Shown: positions 17,520 through 25,933 of the stretch, one piece after another
Layout: every line of letters starts with the position of its first letter
Numbering within the stretch: the stretch's first letter is position 1
Assembly (NCBI GenBank): GCA_016744615.1
Contig: JADGEA010000009.1
Span: 1 to 41,875 of the forward strand
Reading direction: 5' to 3'
DNA length: 41,875 nucleotides
DNA from: Flavobacteriaceae bacterium
GTDB taxonomy: Bacteria > Bacteroidota > Bacteroidia > Flavobacteriales > Flavobacteriaceae
The notes under the pieces: model-generated
Database searches by the model: none
The model's input: only the letters and a program-made list of their open reading frames with translations
Told to the model about the DNA's origin: nothing
Made by a program: the position numbers and the translations under genes

Positions 17520-18533
17520 ATGGAACAAGAAATTTCAACAAAAAACACAAAGGCACAAATAATGGTCGCATACGATGAACTACTATTAAAAGTTCAAAAT
17601 GCAAAAGCCGAAGTACCAAAAAAGGCACAGGAAGAAAAACAACGTGAAGAAAAAATCAATAAATCGGAAAAAATATCTGATACAGGTATTGTATCTGAAA
17701 TTTCAACATTGAAAAGTAAAGTTGGCTCTTCGCTTGAAGAGTTGGAAAGTAAACTTCTTGAAGAGTTTAAAAAACTAGAAGAGCTTAGAGAAGCTATCTT
17801 AATTGAAAAAGAAAACCTTAAAGACATTTACTCATTAACTGTCACTACTGATTCTCTTGCAGCAATGCTATTAGCTCAAAAAGAAGAAAAAGAAAAATTT
17901 GATGCAGAAGTGAAAGTCGTACGGGAAACATTTGAAAATGAAATGAATGAACTAAAAGAAAAATGGCGGACGGAAAAAGAAAAGCATTTGAATGAAGAAA
18001 AAGAAACTACTGAAACACTTAAAAAAACACATAAACGTGAAGAGGAAGAGCATCAGTATCGATTAAAAACAGATCGACAAAAAGAAAAAGATGAATATGA
18101 ATCAAAAAAAGCAAAACTCAAAAAAGAACTTGAAGAGAAAAAAGCTACTTTCGAGCAAGAAATGTCAGATCGTGAATCTAATCTTAAAAGTGCCGAACAA
18201 GAACTGATGGCATTAAGAAAAAATAATGAAGAGTTTCCCTCAAAACTTGAAAAATCACTTACTGATAAAGAGAAGGAAGTTGCACAAAGAATAAAAATAC
18301 AATATGATTTTGAGAGCAAGTTAATTGCCAAACAAAATGAGGGTGAGTTAAAATTAAAAGAACAAACAATTGTTTCGCTTAAAGAGAAAATTGGAGAGAT
18401 GCAACAAGTAATTAAGCAACTTACCGATAAAGCCAATATCGCTGAAGTTAATGTAAAAGACATTGCCATGAAAGCAATTGAAAGCTCTTCAAAAATTCAG
18501 GTATTTCCTGCTAAAAAGAATGAAGAAGATTAA
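17520..18533 (+). CDS. Long coiled-coil protein, second gene of the pair
   Basis: This 337-residue protein is dominated by charged heptads. After a short N-terminal segment (MEQEISTKNTKAQIMVAYDELLLKVQ), residues 25-110 and about 120-310 are Glu/Lys-rich coiled coil with few breaks. One break, around residues 105-120, has a less charged sequence (LTVTTDSLAAMLLAQKEE). The C-terminus returns to a globular or amphipathic stretch (VNVKDIAMKAIESSSKIQVFPAKK). No signal peptide, nucleotide-binding motif or hinge cysteines are seen, so it is not an SMC or Rad50 protein. Operon context with the helical protein at 16073 suggests the two form a complex. Function unknown. Confidence 0.78.
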   Translation: MEQEISTKNTKAQIMVAYDELLLKVQNAKAEVPKKAQEEKQREEKINKSEKISDTGIVSEISTLKSKVGSSLEELESKLLEEFKKLEELREAILIEKENLKDIYSLTVTTDSLAAMLLAQKEEKEKFDAEVKVVRETFENEMNELKEKWRTEKEKHLNEEKETTETLKKTHKREEEEHQYRLKTDRQKEKDEYESKKAKLKKELEEKKATFEQEMSDRESNLKSAEQELMALRKNNEEFPSKLEKSLTDKEKEVAQRIKIQYDFESKLIAKQNEGELKLKEQTIVSLKEKIGEMQQVIKQLTDKANIAEVNVKDIAMKAIESSSKIQVFPAKKNEED

Positions 18534-18586
18534 TAATAGTTCGGTTCTACAATGTGTTTAATGCGGTTCTACTATTTTTATCAACT

Positions 18587-18617
18587 CTCCGAGATCAATA
18601 GACTCTCGGAGGTTTTA
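18587..18617 (+). terminator. Weak intrinsic terminator after the coiled-coil gene
   Basis: CTCCGAG (18587-18593) pairs with CTCGGAG (18605-18611), followed by GTTTTAA on the plus strand. The T-run is short, so efficiency is uncertain. Two CGGTTCTAC copies lie just upstream, at 18542 and 18564. Confidence 0.45.
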
Positions 18618-18633
18618 ACTTATTGACATAATT

Positions 18634-19143
18634 TTATTTATAATATTCATGATATTCATATTGTAAATAGTCATGAAATCCCCAACCAATATTTTTTGTT
18701 TTATTGACTATTTCTAATGCTCTGTCTTTAAATTTTTTCAAAACTCCTTCCTTATACATTAATTCAAGAGATGTTTCATAAGCGTTTTCTATGCTTGTAT
18801 AAAAATTATCATCAATATCCCCAAATTCATTTGTCAATTCAACTCCACATTCTACATAATACATCAATAAATCTGCTATACTTTCTTTTGAAGTGCCTAA
18901 CTTTTTAAAATCGTTTATTGCTTTTCTTGAAATTGACAATCTTAACTTATATCCACGTTTGGGATAAAAACCTTCTCTTACTTTCTTCCTATATTGTTCA
19001 ATAATTTTACTCTCATCAGGATTGATATAAAAATCAAAATATTCTTTTACCGGCTTAAACTTTTTATAGAGTTCTGAAATATGTTTTATCAAAGCATCTT
19101 TTTCAAGTTTATTTAGTTCTGATTTTACTTCTCTTAATCCCAT
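18634..19143 (-). CDS. DUF6155 family protein
   Basis: This 169-residue soluble protein matches the DUF6155 pattern: MGLREVKSELNKLEKDALIKHISELYKK at the start, PVKEYFDFYINPDE, then KAINDFKKLGTSKESIADLLMYYVECGVE and a C-terminal GWGFHDYLQYEYHEYY. The family is found across Bacteroidota and Firmicutes and has no known function. The gene is single, convergent to the coiled-coil gene. The upstream region (19144-19405) is full of palindromes and holds no obvious promoter. Confidence 0.82.
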   Translation of the reverse strand: MGLREVKSELNKLEKDALIKHISELYKKFKPVKEYFDFYINPDESKIIEQYRKKVREGFYPKRGYKLRLSISRKAINDFKKLGTSKESIADLLMYYVECGVELTNEFGDIDDNFYTSIENAYETSLELMYKEGVLKKFKDRALEIVNKTKNIGWGFHDYLQYEYHEYYK

Positions 19144-19179
19144 AATTCCTTTCTTAAATTTTCACCATTAGTAAAATCA

Positions 19180-19342
19180 CACCTTCTAAGAAGGTGGCTT
19201 TAAAAAGCCCCTAAAAGGGGCAATGCTCAACTAAACGTTTTTACAATGAATAAGAATCAAGAAATAATACCCAATAAATATCAAAACAAAATTCAGGCAA
19301 AGCCGTCAGAACATGACCACCTGCAAAGCAGGTGGTTTTTTA
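19180..19342. repeat. Palindrome-rich block with a tiny ORF, possible mobile-element remnant
   Basis: Three stems follow one another: CACCTT-CTAAG-AAGGTG (19180-19196), GCCCC-TAAAA-GGGGC (19207-19221) and ACCACCTGC-AAA-GCAGGTGGT (19316-19336). The last is followed by six T, a good plus-strand intrinsic terminator. A plus-strand ORF of 35 codons starts at ATG 19246 and runs through the last stem. Hairpins at both ends of a short unit recall IS200/IS605-type ends (palindrome-associated elements), but no transposase is present. Confidence 0.45.
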
Positions 19343-19405
19343 AGTTGAAATAAAAAAGTAGTTTATCCTGTGCATATTCTATAAAATATAATTCATCTCA
19401 TCAAT

Positions 19406-20023
19406 TTATTTCAATTTTGAACTATATTTTTTAACAAACTTATCTAATTTTGGATTGATCACAGCCCTACAATAACCTTGATTCTTATTGTTGTTATAAT
19501 AATTCTGATGATAGTCTTCAGCAATATAAAACTTCTTAATAGGTGCAATTTCTGTCACAATTTTATTATCATATACTTTTTCTGCCTCTAATTGAGCAAT
19601 TATAACTTCAGCATCTTTTTTTTGTTTCTCATCATGATAAAAAACAGCAGACCTGTATTGGGTTCCGGCATCTGCTCCCTGTCGGTTTAAAGTGGTTGGA
19701 TCATGTGTATAAAAAAACACATCCAACAACTCACGATAAGAAATGATCTTTGGGTCATAAGTGATCTGAATCGCCTCTGCATGACCTGTTGTACCATAAC
19801 AAACTTCTTTATAACTCGGGTTTTTTATGCTACCTCCGGTATAACCGGGAATTACTTTTTCAACACCTTTTAGCCGTTGAAAAATAGCTTCTGTACACCA
19901 AAAACAACCATTCCCAAAGGTTGCTTTTGATAGATTATCGTTCATATGCTTTTGATTTTTTTGTGCTAACAAATTAAGTGATAATAATAGAAAAGTTAAT
20001 ATAAATACATTTTTATTCTCCAT
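19406..20023 (-). CDS. msrA: Peptide-methionine (S)-S-oxide reductase, exported
   Basis: MsrA repairs oxidised methionine (the S-epimer of the sulfoxide) in proteins. The active-site motif GCFWC is present with catalytic C40, followed by GVEKVIPGYTGG and the HAEAIQITYDP segment that positions the catalytic pocket. The C-terminal YCRAVINPKLDKF carries a possible resolving Cys. An N-terminal signal sequence (residues 1-21, FILTFLLLSLNLLAQ) indicates an exported, periplasmic enzyme, so it would protect envelope proteins. Length is 205 residues, normal with signal. Its start lies 63 nt from the end of the threonine aldolase gene on the same strand, so read-through from the pxp operon is possible. 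Confidence 0.92.
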   Translation of the reverse strand: MENKNVFILTFLLLSLNLLAQKNQKHMNDNLSKATFGNGCFWCTEAIFQRLKGVEKVIPGYTGGSIKNPSYKEVCYGTTGHAEAIQITYDPKIISYRELLDVFFYTHDPTTLNRQGADAGTQYRSAVFYHDEKQKKDAEVIIAQLEAEKVYDNKIVTEIAPIKKFYIAEDYHQNYYNNNKNQGYCRAVINPKLDKFVKKYSSKLK

Positions 20024-20086
20024 GATATTAATTTGTTTCTAAGACGAGTAACAACTATGTACTTTACAAATATTCAATTATTTAAT

Positions 20087-21112
20087 TCAAATCTTTAATT
20101 TGGAAAGTACTTTAACAACGATTTCCAGCATTTCTTCTGTAAAATCCAGATGTGTGACCATTCTTAATTTACCATCCCCCATAGAAATGATTAATATTTC
20201 CTTTTCTTTTAAAGCAGCTACAAAATCATTTTCATTCACATCATCATTCACATAAAAAATTATGATATTGGTTTCAATAGGCTCCACTTTCTTTATAAAT
20301 CTCAAGTTCTTTAAAGCCGTTCCAATCTTTTTTGCCCGATTATGATCTTCTGCCAGTCTATCAACATGATGATCTAAAGCATAAATTCCAGCTGCAGCTA
20401 GGTAACCCACTTGACGCATAGCCCCGCCATATAATTTTCTTATTCTAACTGCTTTTTTGATGACTGCTTTTGTACCCAATAAAACCGAACCTATGGGAGC
20501 TCCCAACCCTTTAGACAAACAAATAGATATGGTATCAAAAAGTTCCCCATATTGTTTTGGATTTTCACCTGTTGCAACCATAGCATTAAATAAACGTGCT
20601 CCATCTAAGTGATATGCCAGATTATTTTCATCACATACTTTTCTAATTTTCTGTAATTCTTTAAAATCCCAACAAGCTCCACCACCCTTATTAGTCGTAT
20701 TTTCAACTGCCACCAAACTTGTTATGGGAATATGATAGTTTTCTGGATCATTGATAGCAGATCTCACCTGCTCAGCAGTAAACATTCCTCTTTCTCCATC
20801 TAATAAAAAGCAAGAAATACCCGAATTAAATGCAGCTCCTCCTCCTTCAAAATTATATACATGTGCCCATTTATCACAGATCATTTGCTCTGCAGGTTGT
20901 GTATGAATTTTAATAGCTGTTTGGTTCGCCATGGTGCCCGAAGGAAAATACAAAGCGGCTTCCTTTCCAAACATTTCTGCCATTTTTTCTTGCAATTGAA
21001 TCACTGTAGGGTCTGCACCAAAAACATCATCACCAACTTTTGCTGCCAGCATTGCTTCCAACATTTTTTGTGTTGGTCTTGTAATGGTATCACTTATTAA
21101 ATTTATTTCCAT
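20087..21112 (-). CDS. ltaE: Low-specificity L-threonine aldolase (PLP-dependent)
   Basis: This 341-residue fold-type I PLP enzyme cleaves L-threonine or L-allo-threonine to glycine and acetaldehyde. The start NLISDTITRPTQKMLEAM, the motif ALYFPSGTMANQTAI and the cofactor lysine K201 in ICLSKGLGAPIGSVL are diagnostic; the AYHLDGARLFNA segment holds the PLP-binding aspartate. It starts 4 nt after the stop of pxpC, so it is the last gene of the pxpA-pxpB-pxpC operon. Why a threonine aldolase should travel with 5-oxoprolinase is not evident; glycine supply for glutathione-type metabolism is only a guess. Confidence 0.92.
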   Translation of the reverse strand: MEINLISDTITRPTQKMLEAMLAAKVGDDVFGADPTVIQLQEKMAEMFGKEAALYFPSGTMANQTAIKIHTQPAEQMICDKWAHVYNFEGGGAAFNSGISCFLLDGERGMFTAEQVRSAINDPENYHIPITSLVAVENTTNKGGGACWDFKELQKIRKVCDENNLAYHLDGARLFNAMVATGENPKQYGELFDTISICLSKGLGAPIGSVLLGTKAVIKKAVRIRKLYGGAMRQVGYLAAAGIYALDHHVDRLAEDHNRAKKIGTALKNLRFIKKVEPIETNIIIFYVNDDVNENDFVAALKEKEILIISMGDGKLRMVTHLDFTEEMLEIVVKVLSKLKI

Positions 21113-21116
21113 ATAA

Positions 21117-22019
21117 TTAATCTTTAAATCTGTATACTAATCTGCTTAAAAAATTAAAACTGCTTTCCAGTTCAAACTTAAATGTATCACCTGTTCTTTT
21201 TTGAGCCAATTGATTGATGGCAATATCTGTTAATTGTAAAACTCTTGGATACCCTCCGGTTGTAGGGCAGTCTCGCATCATAATGATCAATTTACCAGAA
21301 GGTGTAAGTTGTACCGTCCCCGGAATTACAATGGAAGTTATAATTTCACTATTTTCAATACTCGGGAATTTGTTCTTTATTTGATAGCCCATTCTATCGT
21401 TTAAAGCATCAATGGTAAATTCTCGTTTAAAAAGAATTAAACGATGCCTTTTTGTTAATCTGTTAAACTCAGGTCCTTTTGTTACTTCTAATTTCTTTGT
21501 AGTAAAATGTAATTTCTTTACTTTCAACTTAGATGCAGAAGCATGAAATTCAGGATTGTAGGCCGTAATTTGCAAGCGATCACCCTTTTCAATTTTATCT
21601 TTTTTGGTAATTCCTGAATAAAAGGATCTGCTGTTTAGTTTGGTTTCTGTCAAAAATCCACCTTTAACTCCCAAATATGTTCTCGATCCAAAAACCAGTT
21701 TACCAAAATTCAAAACATCTCCTGATTTTACTTTATGCACCAAATTAAGCTCAATGGGTTCGCCATTTAACTCAGGTGATAGATTTGCACCAGTAATAAC
21801 AATAAATGTTTCGTCTTCAAAAAACAAATTCGATCCACTGCAAGTCATTTCCAGTACAGGTAGTCCTTCATCATTGTTTAACAACTTATTAGCCAATATA
21901 GCGCTATACTTATCCATAGCACCAGAAATAGGAACTCCAAAACATCTAAAACTTTTTCTACCAAGATCCTGGATACTACTTTGCAATCCAGATGACAACA
22001 CAAGAATATTACTGTCCAT
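21117..22019 (-). CDS. pxpC: 5-oxoprolinase subunit C (biotin-dependent carboxyltransferase-like)
   Basis: PxpC, also called KipA, works with PxpA and PxpB to hydrolyse 5-oxoproline (pyroglutamate) to glutamate at the cost of ATP. Family segments are GLQSSIQDLGRKSFRCFGVP at the N-terminus, SGAMDKYSAILANKLL, and MMRDCPTTGGYPRVLQL near the C-terminus. About 300 residues, normal. I chose the ATG at 22019 over a TTG at 22034; either way the start overlaps the end of pxpB, implying coupled translation. Confidence 0.91.
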   Translation of the reverse strand: MDSNILVLSSGLQSSIQDLGRKSFRCFGVPISGAMDKYSAILANKLLNNDEGLPVLEMTCSGSNLFFEDETFIVITGANLSPELNGEPIELNLVHKVKSGDVLNFGKLVFGSRTYLGVKGGFLTETKLNSRSFYSGITKKDKIEKGDRLQITAYNPEFHASASKLKVKKLHFTTKKLEVTKGPEFNRLTKRHRLILFKREFTIDALNDRMGYQIKNKFPSIENSEIITSIVIPGTVQLTPSGKLIIMMRDCPTTGGYPRVLQLTDIAINQLAQKRTGDTFKFELESSFNFLSRLVYRFKD

Positions 22020-22743
22020 AATCCTTACTTTCAATTATATAAGTTTTTGCTTTAACCTTACTCAATATTTTTTCATATGCACTTTTATCCACAGCAACAA
22101 ACTTTAATCTGTCACCGGCGCTGGCAAAACATGGTCGTTCTTGATTTACATCAAAAAAATCTATAGGGGAATTTCCAATAATATTCCATCCTCCCGGACT
22201 TTCTCTTGGATAAATTCCGGTTTGACCACCAGCAATTCCTACAGCACCCTTTTCAATTATTTGGCGGGGTTTTGATTTTCGATCAAAATGAATTTCTACA
22301 GGTAATCCACCTAAATATAGAAACCCGGGTAAAAAACCAATAAAATGCACATCGTAAATTGTAGAACTATGCAATTGAATTATTTCTTCTTTAGACATAT
22401 CTCTCAACTTTGCCATTTCATCAAGATCAATTCCAAATGATTCATCATAACAAACCGGAATTTTCCATAACTTATATGGCAACTTCAGATCTTTATATTT
22501 CATTTCATAAATTTCCTTCGCTTTTTTTACAACTCCGGAGTATTTGATCTTGGAGGTATCAAAAAAAATGGTCAGAGAATTATATGCCGGAACTGTGTCT
22601 AATAAATAATCAGCCATTTCCGTTTTTATTTTTCTTTTAAAGAGAATTCTATTCTTTAAGACATCTCTATTGATCTCTTTAGACCATTCGATCAATATCG
22701 CTGTACTGCCGTATGGTTTAAATCGTAACTTATATTTATTCAT
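22009..22743 (-). CDS. pxpB: 5-oxoprolinase subunit B (KipI-like)
   Basis: This 244-residue protein is the PxpB/KipI subunit of the 5-oxoprolinase. The conserved segments HSSTIYDVHFIGFLPGFLYLG, KGAVGIAGGQTGIYP and SPGGWNIIGNSP are all in place. In Bacillus the homologue also inhibits the sporulation kinase KinA, but that has no meaning in this lineage. The stop of pxpA and the start of pxpB are adjacent (22744/22743). Confidence 0.91.
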   Translation of the reverse strand: MNKYKLRFKPYGSTAILIEWSKEINRDVLKNRILFKRKIKTEMADYLLDTVPAYNSLTIFFDTSKIKYSGVVKKAKEIYEMKYKDLKLPYKLWKIPVCYDESFGIDLDEMAKLRDMSKEEIIQLHSSTIYDVHFIGFLPGFLYLGGLPVEIHFDRKSKPRQIIEKGAVGIAGGQTGIYPRESPGGWNIIGNSPIDFFDVNQERPCFASAGDRLKFVAVDKSAYEKILSKVKAKTYIIESKDYGQ

Positions 22744-23451
22744 TTATTCTCTAATCAATTTAGATAAACTTTTTACAATTTTAACTGCATTTGGGTTGTC
22801 GCCATGCACACAAATCGTATCTGTTTCTATTTTTATATTATTTCCCTGAACTGTATTTACTGTTTTCAAATCTATCAATTGTTCTACTCTTTGTAAAACA
22901 CTTTCCGGTTTTTCTATCACTGCTCCTATTTCTTTTCTTGACATCAAAGACAAATCATCTAAATACATCCTATCAGCAAAATATTCGCAATAAAAAGGTC
23001 TATTCCTTCTTTTTAATTCATTCGCCATCAATGATCTAAATGGAACATACAATATCAAACCATCGCCAAATGATTGTACTGCATCAATTACAGTGTTTGC
23101 TATATTCACATCTTTAGCTGCCATATTATATAAAGCTCCATGAGGTTTTACATGGTGTAAAACTACTCCCTGCTTCTCTGCTATTTCTTTTAAAACAGAT
23201 ATCTGATCAATAATTTGCTCAATCAACAGATCCTTGGGAACATACATTTCTTTTCTACCAAAATTTTCTCTATCCAAAAAGGATGGGTGAGCACCAATTT
23301 TAACCTTAAATCTTTTAGCTAAAAGAACGGTTGTATTCATCAGGTTTTTATCACCTGCATGTGCTCCACAGGCAATATTACATGAAGTGATAAATGGCAT
23401 AATTTGCGCATCATTTTTTAAACCTTCCCCTAGATCACAATTGATATCCAT
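22744..23451 (-). CDS. pxpA: 5-oxoprolinase subunit A (LamB/YcsF family)
   Basis: PxpA is the third 5-oxoprolinase subunit. MDINCDLGEG at the start, FITSCNIACGAHAGD, KIGAHPSFLDRENFGR and HHVKPHGALYN are the family signature. Length is 235 residues, slightly shorter than E. coli PxpA. It is first in the minus-strand run pxpA-pxpB-pxpC-ltaE. Just upstream is a short remnant of a membrane protein, probably the transporter that often accompanies this cluster. Confidence 0.92.
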   Translation of the reverse strand: MDINCDLGEGLKNDAQIMPFITSCNIACGAHAGDKNLMNTTVLLAKRFKVKIGAHPSFLDRENFGRKEMYVPKDLLIEQIIDQISVLKEIAEKQGVVLHHVKPHGALYNMAAKDVNIANTVIDAVQSFGDGLILYVPFRSLMANELKRRNRPFYCEYFADRMYLDDLSLMSRKEIGAVIEKPESVLQRVEQLIDLKTVNTVQGNNIKIETDTICVHGDNPNAVKIVKSLSKLIRE

Positions 23452-23460
23452 CTCATTTTC

Positions 23461-23616
23461 TTAAAATGTTTCCAACACCTTCCAAATACTTTTTAATCCT
23501 AAAAAAATTGCGAGTCCTAAGGTAATAAATCCAAAAATATTTTGAATGACATTATTGGTATATTTACAATTCCGTCCTAAACGGTTATAAAACACCTTTA
23601 CAAACCATCTATTAAA
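23461..23616 (-). pseudogene. Remnant of a membrane transporter, probably NRAMP-type C-terminus
   Basis: Ending 9 nt upstream of pxpA, the minus strand is open for about 51 codons and ends in a stop at 23461. It reads FNRWFVKVFYNRLGRNCKY, then a TNNVIQNIFGFITLGLAIF helix and LGLKSIWKVLETF. There is no start codon with a sensible N-terminus, and the frame is closed by a stop upstream. One hydrophobic helix with this flanking pattern looks like the last helix of an NRAMP-type divalent metal transporter, which is often encoded beside pxpABC in Bacteroidota. Length is far too short for a working transporter. Family assignment is tentative. Confidence 0.45.
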
Positions 23617-23654
23617 TCATTTGATTCTTAATTTCACAATCATGACCAAGCTTT

Positions 23655-24737
23655 CTATTTAATAGAATTCAAAGCGTAGATTGCAAAAGAACCCAACCAA
23701 TGCCCCCCTTCATAATTTCCATCAATAATATTTGGTAATGAATAATTAATATGCTCTATAGCATTATTTTTAAGATGCTTGTATGTTGGATATTTGTTTG
23801 CTATTTCATTCAAACACCAGGCACGACTAAAGTTAACTCCGTCTAAATGAACCAGTTTCCCATCCGTTCTGTCAGAAACAATACCAGGCTCCAATGAATA
23901 ATCTATAGCTGATAGTTCAGGCAAAAACAATGATAACCAGTTTATATATTCTTTCTCTGGCAATACTCTTAACATCATGGCGGCTTCTTCAAAACATGGA
24001 GATAGGAAATCAGATCCACCAGGCTCCCATGACATTGGACAAGAAATATCATTTAAATAAAAATCTCTTGATCGATTTTCAATCAATTCTTTTAAAACTA
24101 TATTACCGGTTGTATTTGCATAATCCCATGCAAAAGACATTCCGAATGCCGTGTTTGGATGTTCCCCAACTCTTATCGGATAATGTAACTTAGGCAGAAA
24201 TTCCAAATATTTATCTACGATCATTTTTGTTAGTGGCTGTAAATTCTCCTCTAATTCTTTCGCCAAAGGATCATTCCAGGTATGGAGTTCCTCTGCTAAT
24301 TTTAATAACCATGCCCAACCATAAGTTCTTTCATATATTTTATTGTGTTTTCCTTTGAAATATTGAACTTCTTGTTCTATATTTTCTTTAGAAATATTTT
24401 TTAAAAGGTTTTTTCTAATCTGATCAGCATTTTCAATATCAGGGTATTGTTTTAGCAAACTTACCAGTGACCAATGACCGTGAACGGAAGAATGCCAGTC
24501 AAAACATCCGTAGAATGCTGGGTGTAATGACTTCGGACCTCGCAAATCCTCTGCGTCTCCCAGAGTCTGCCCTAACTTGTTCGGATATTCCGTATTCATA
24601 CATTTGATTGGTAATTTTGAAAGTCTGGTTGCCTGTTCTAAAGACAATTCAGGAATTTTCATCTCTTTAGCAACCTGAGATGAAATAGGTTGTATTGTCA
24701 ATATAAAAATACCTAAGCTTAAGATCAATTTTGACAT
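23655..24737 (-). CDS. Secreted DUF2891 family protein
   Basis: About 360 residues with a signal peptide (MSKLILSLGIFILTIQPISS). DUF2891 proteins adopt an alpha/alpha toroid-like all-helical fold by prediction, and a conserved set of aromatic and acidic residues is seen here: HPAFYGCFDWHSSVHGHW, YGWAWLLKLAEELHTW, HPNTAFGMSFAWDYA and EPGGSDFLSPCFEEAAMM. The fold resembles helical-barrel glycosidases and lyases, but no activity is established. I chose the ATG at 24737; an ATG at 24779 would put 14 polar residues before the signal peptide. Divergent from prfB. Confidence 0.85.
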   Translation of the reverse strand: MSKLILSLGIFILTIQPISSQVAKEMKIPELSLEQATRLSKLPIKCMNTEYPNKLGQTLGDAEDLRGPKSLHPAFYGCFDWHSSVHGHWSLVSLLKQYPDIENADQIRKNLLKNISKENIEQEVQYFKGKHNKIYERTYGWAWLLKLAEELHTWNDPLAKELEENLQPLTKMIVDKYLEFLPKLHYPIRVGEHPNTAFGMSFAWDYANTTGNIVLKELIENRSRDFYLNDISCPMSWEPGGSDFLSPCFEEAAMMLRVLPEKEYINWLSLFLPELSAIDYSLEPGIVSDRTDGKLVHLDGVNFSRAWCLNEIANKYPTYKHLKNNAIEHINYSLPNIIDGNYEGGHWLGSFAIYALNSIK

Positions 24738-24817
24738 GTTATAACTATTTTCAGTAAATCTATAAAAAAGGTTCGACAAATTAAATACATATAAATATCA
24801 TATCTTATTTTTTAGCT

Positions 24818-24825
24818 TATTTTTG
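24818..24825 (+). promoter_or_regulatory. -7-like promoter element abutting the prfB start
   Basis: TATTTTTG fits TAnnTTTG exactly but ends only 4 nt before the prfB ATG (24830). If used, the transcript would be leaderless or nearly so. No TTG at the -33 distance. Confidence 0.35.
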
Positions 24826-24829
24826 CTTT

Positions 24830-25933
24830 ATGGTTACATTAGATCAAATAAAACAACTCAACGATAGAATTGGCAAGCTAAAAAGCTATCTGGATATTGA
24901 TAAAAAGTTAATTCAGATCTCAAATGAAGAAGAAAAAGCTTCTGATCCTGAATTTTGGAACATTCCGAAAGAGGCAGAAATTGCAATGAGATCCCTTCGT
25001 GGAAAGAAAAAATGGGTAGAAGATTATAATCAAGTAAAATCAGACGGAGAAGATTTGAGTGTTTTATATGAGTTTTATAAAGAAAATGAAGCTACGGAAG
25101 AAGATGTGGTCAATCAATTTGATAAAACATCTAATTTACTGGAATCATTGGAATTCAAAAATATGCTTTCAGAAGAAGGAGACATTCTAAGTGCTGTAAT
25201 TCAAATAACAGCTGGTGCCGGAGGAACCGAAAGTTGTGACTGGGCAATGATGTTAATGCGGATGTACATGATGTGGAGCGAAAAACAGGGTTATAAAATA
25301 AAAGAATTGAATTATCAGGAAGGTGATGTTGCTGGAATCAAAACCGTTACTCTTGAAATTGACGGTGAATATGCCTTTGGTTATTTAAAAGGTGAAAATG
25401 GAGTTCACAGATTAGTTAGAATTTCTCCATTTGACAGTAATGCCAAACGACATACTTCTTTTGCCTCCGTTTACGTATACCCTTTAGTGGATAATACCAT
25501 TGAAATTGAAATAAATCCTGCAGATATTACATGGGATTTTGCCAGATCAGGTGGAGCCGGTGGTCAAAATGTAAATAAAGTAGAGACAAAAGCTATTTTA
25601 CGACATAAACCTTCCGGAATCATGGTTGTGAATTCTGAAACCAGATCTCAATTGGAAAATAGAGAAAAAGCCATGCAAATGCTTAAATCTCAACTCTATG
25701 AAATTGAATTGCAAAAGCAACGTGAAAAGCGAGATTCCATTGAAGCCGGTAAAATGAAAATTGATTTTGGATCACAAATAAGAAATTATGTAATGCATCC
25801 TTATAAATTGGTAAAAGATGTAAGAACGGGTTTTGAAACGGGCAATGTTGATGCTGTAATGGATGGTGATATTGATGGTTTTATAAAAGCCTTTTTAATG
25901 GAAAATAATGAAAAACCAAACAACGAACTATGA
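24830..25933 (+). CDS. prfB: Peptide chain release factor 2
   Basis: RF2 releases the finished peptide at UGA and UAA stops. The anticodon-like tripeptide SPF ([16 protein letters not shown]) marks RF2 over RF1, and the catalytic GGQ is in [11 protein letters not shown]. Length is 367 residues. In many bacteria prfB needs a programmed +1 frameshift at CTT-TGA-C near codon 25. Here the matching place reads CTG-GAT in SYLDID, so the gene is a single open frame without autoregulatory slippage. The stop overlaps the start of the HAD gene by 4 nt (ATGA). Confidence 0.95.
   Translation: MVTLDQIKQLNDRIGKLKSYLDIDKKLIQISNEEEKASDPEFWNIPKEAEIAMRSLRGKKKWVEDYNQVKSDGEDLSVLYEFYKENEATEEDVVNQFDKTSNLLESLEFKNMLSEEGDILSAVIQITAGAGGTESCDWAMMLMRMYMMWSEKQGYKIKELNYQEGDVAGIKTVTLEIDGEYAFGYLKGENGVHRLVRISPFDSNAKRHTSFASVYVYPLVDNTIEIEINPADITWDFARSGGAGGQNVNKVETKAILRHKPSGIMVVNSETRSQLENREKAMQMLKSQLYEIELQKQREKRDSIEAGKMKIDFGSQIRNYVMHPYKLVKDVRTGFETGNVDAVMDGDIDGFIKAFLMENNEKPNNEL

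Noticed and set aside
17520-18533. Calling the coiled-coil protein an SMC, Rad50 or myosin-like protein
   Set aside because: No Walker motifs or globular head domains are present and the length is far too short.
18542-18573. CGGTTCTAC repeats near 18542, 18564 and 31284
   Set aside because: Nine-base matches in AT-rich gaps without a shared context; likely chance or decayed repeats.
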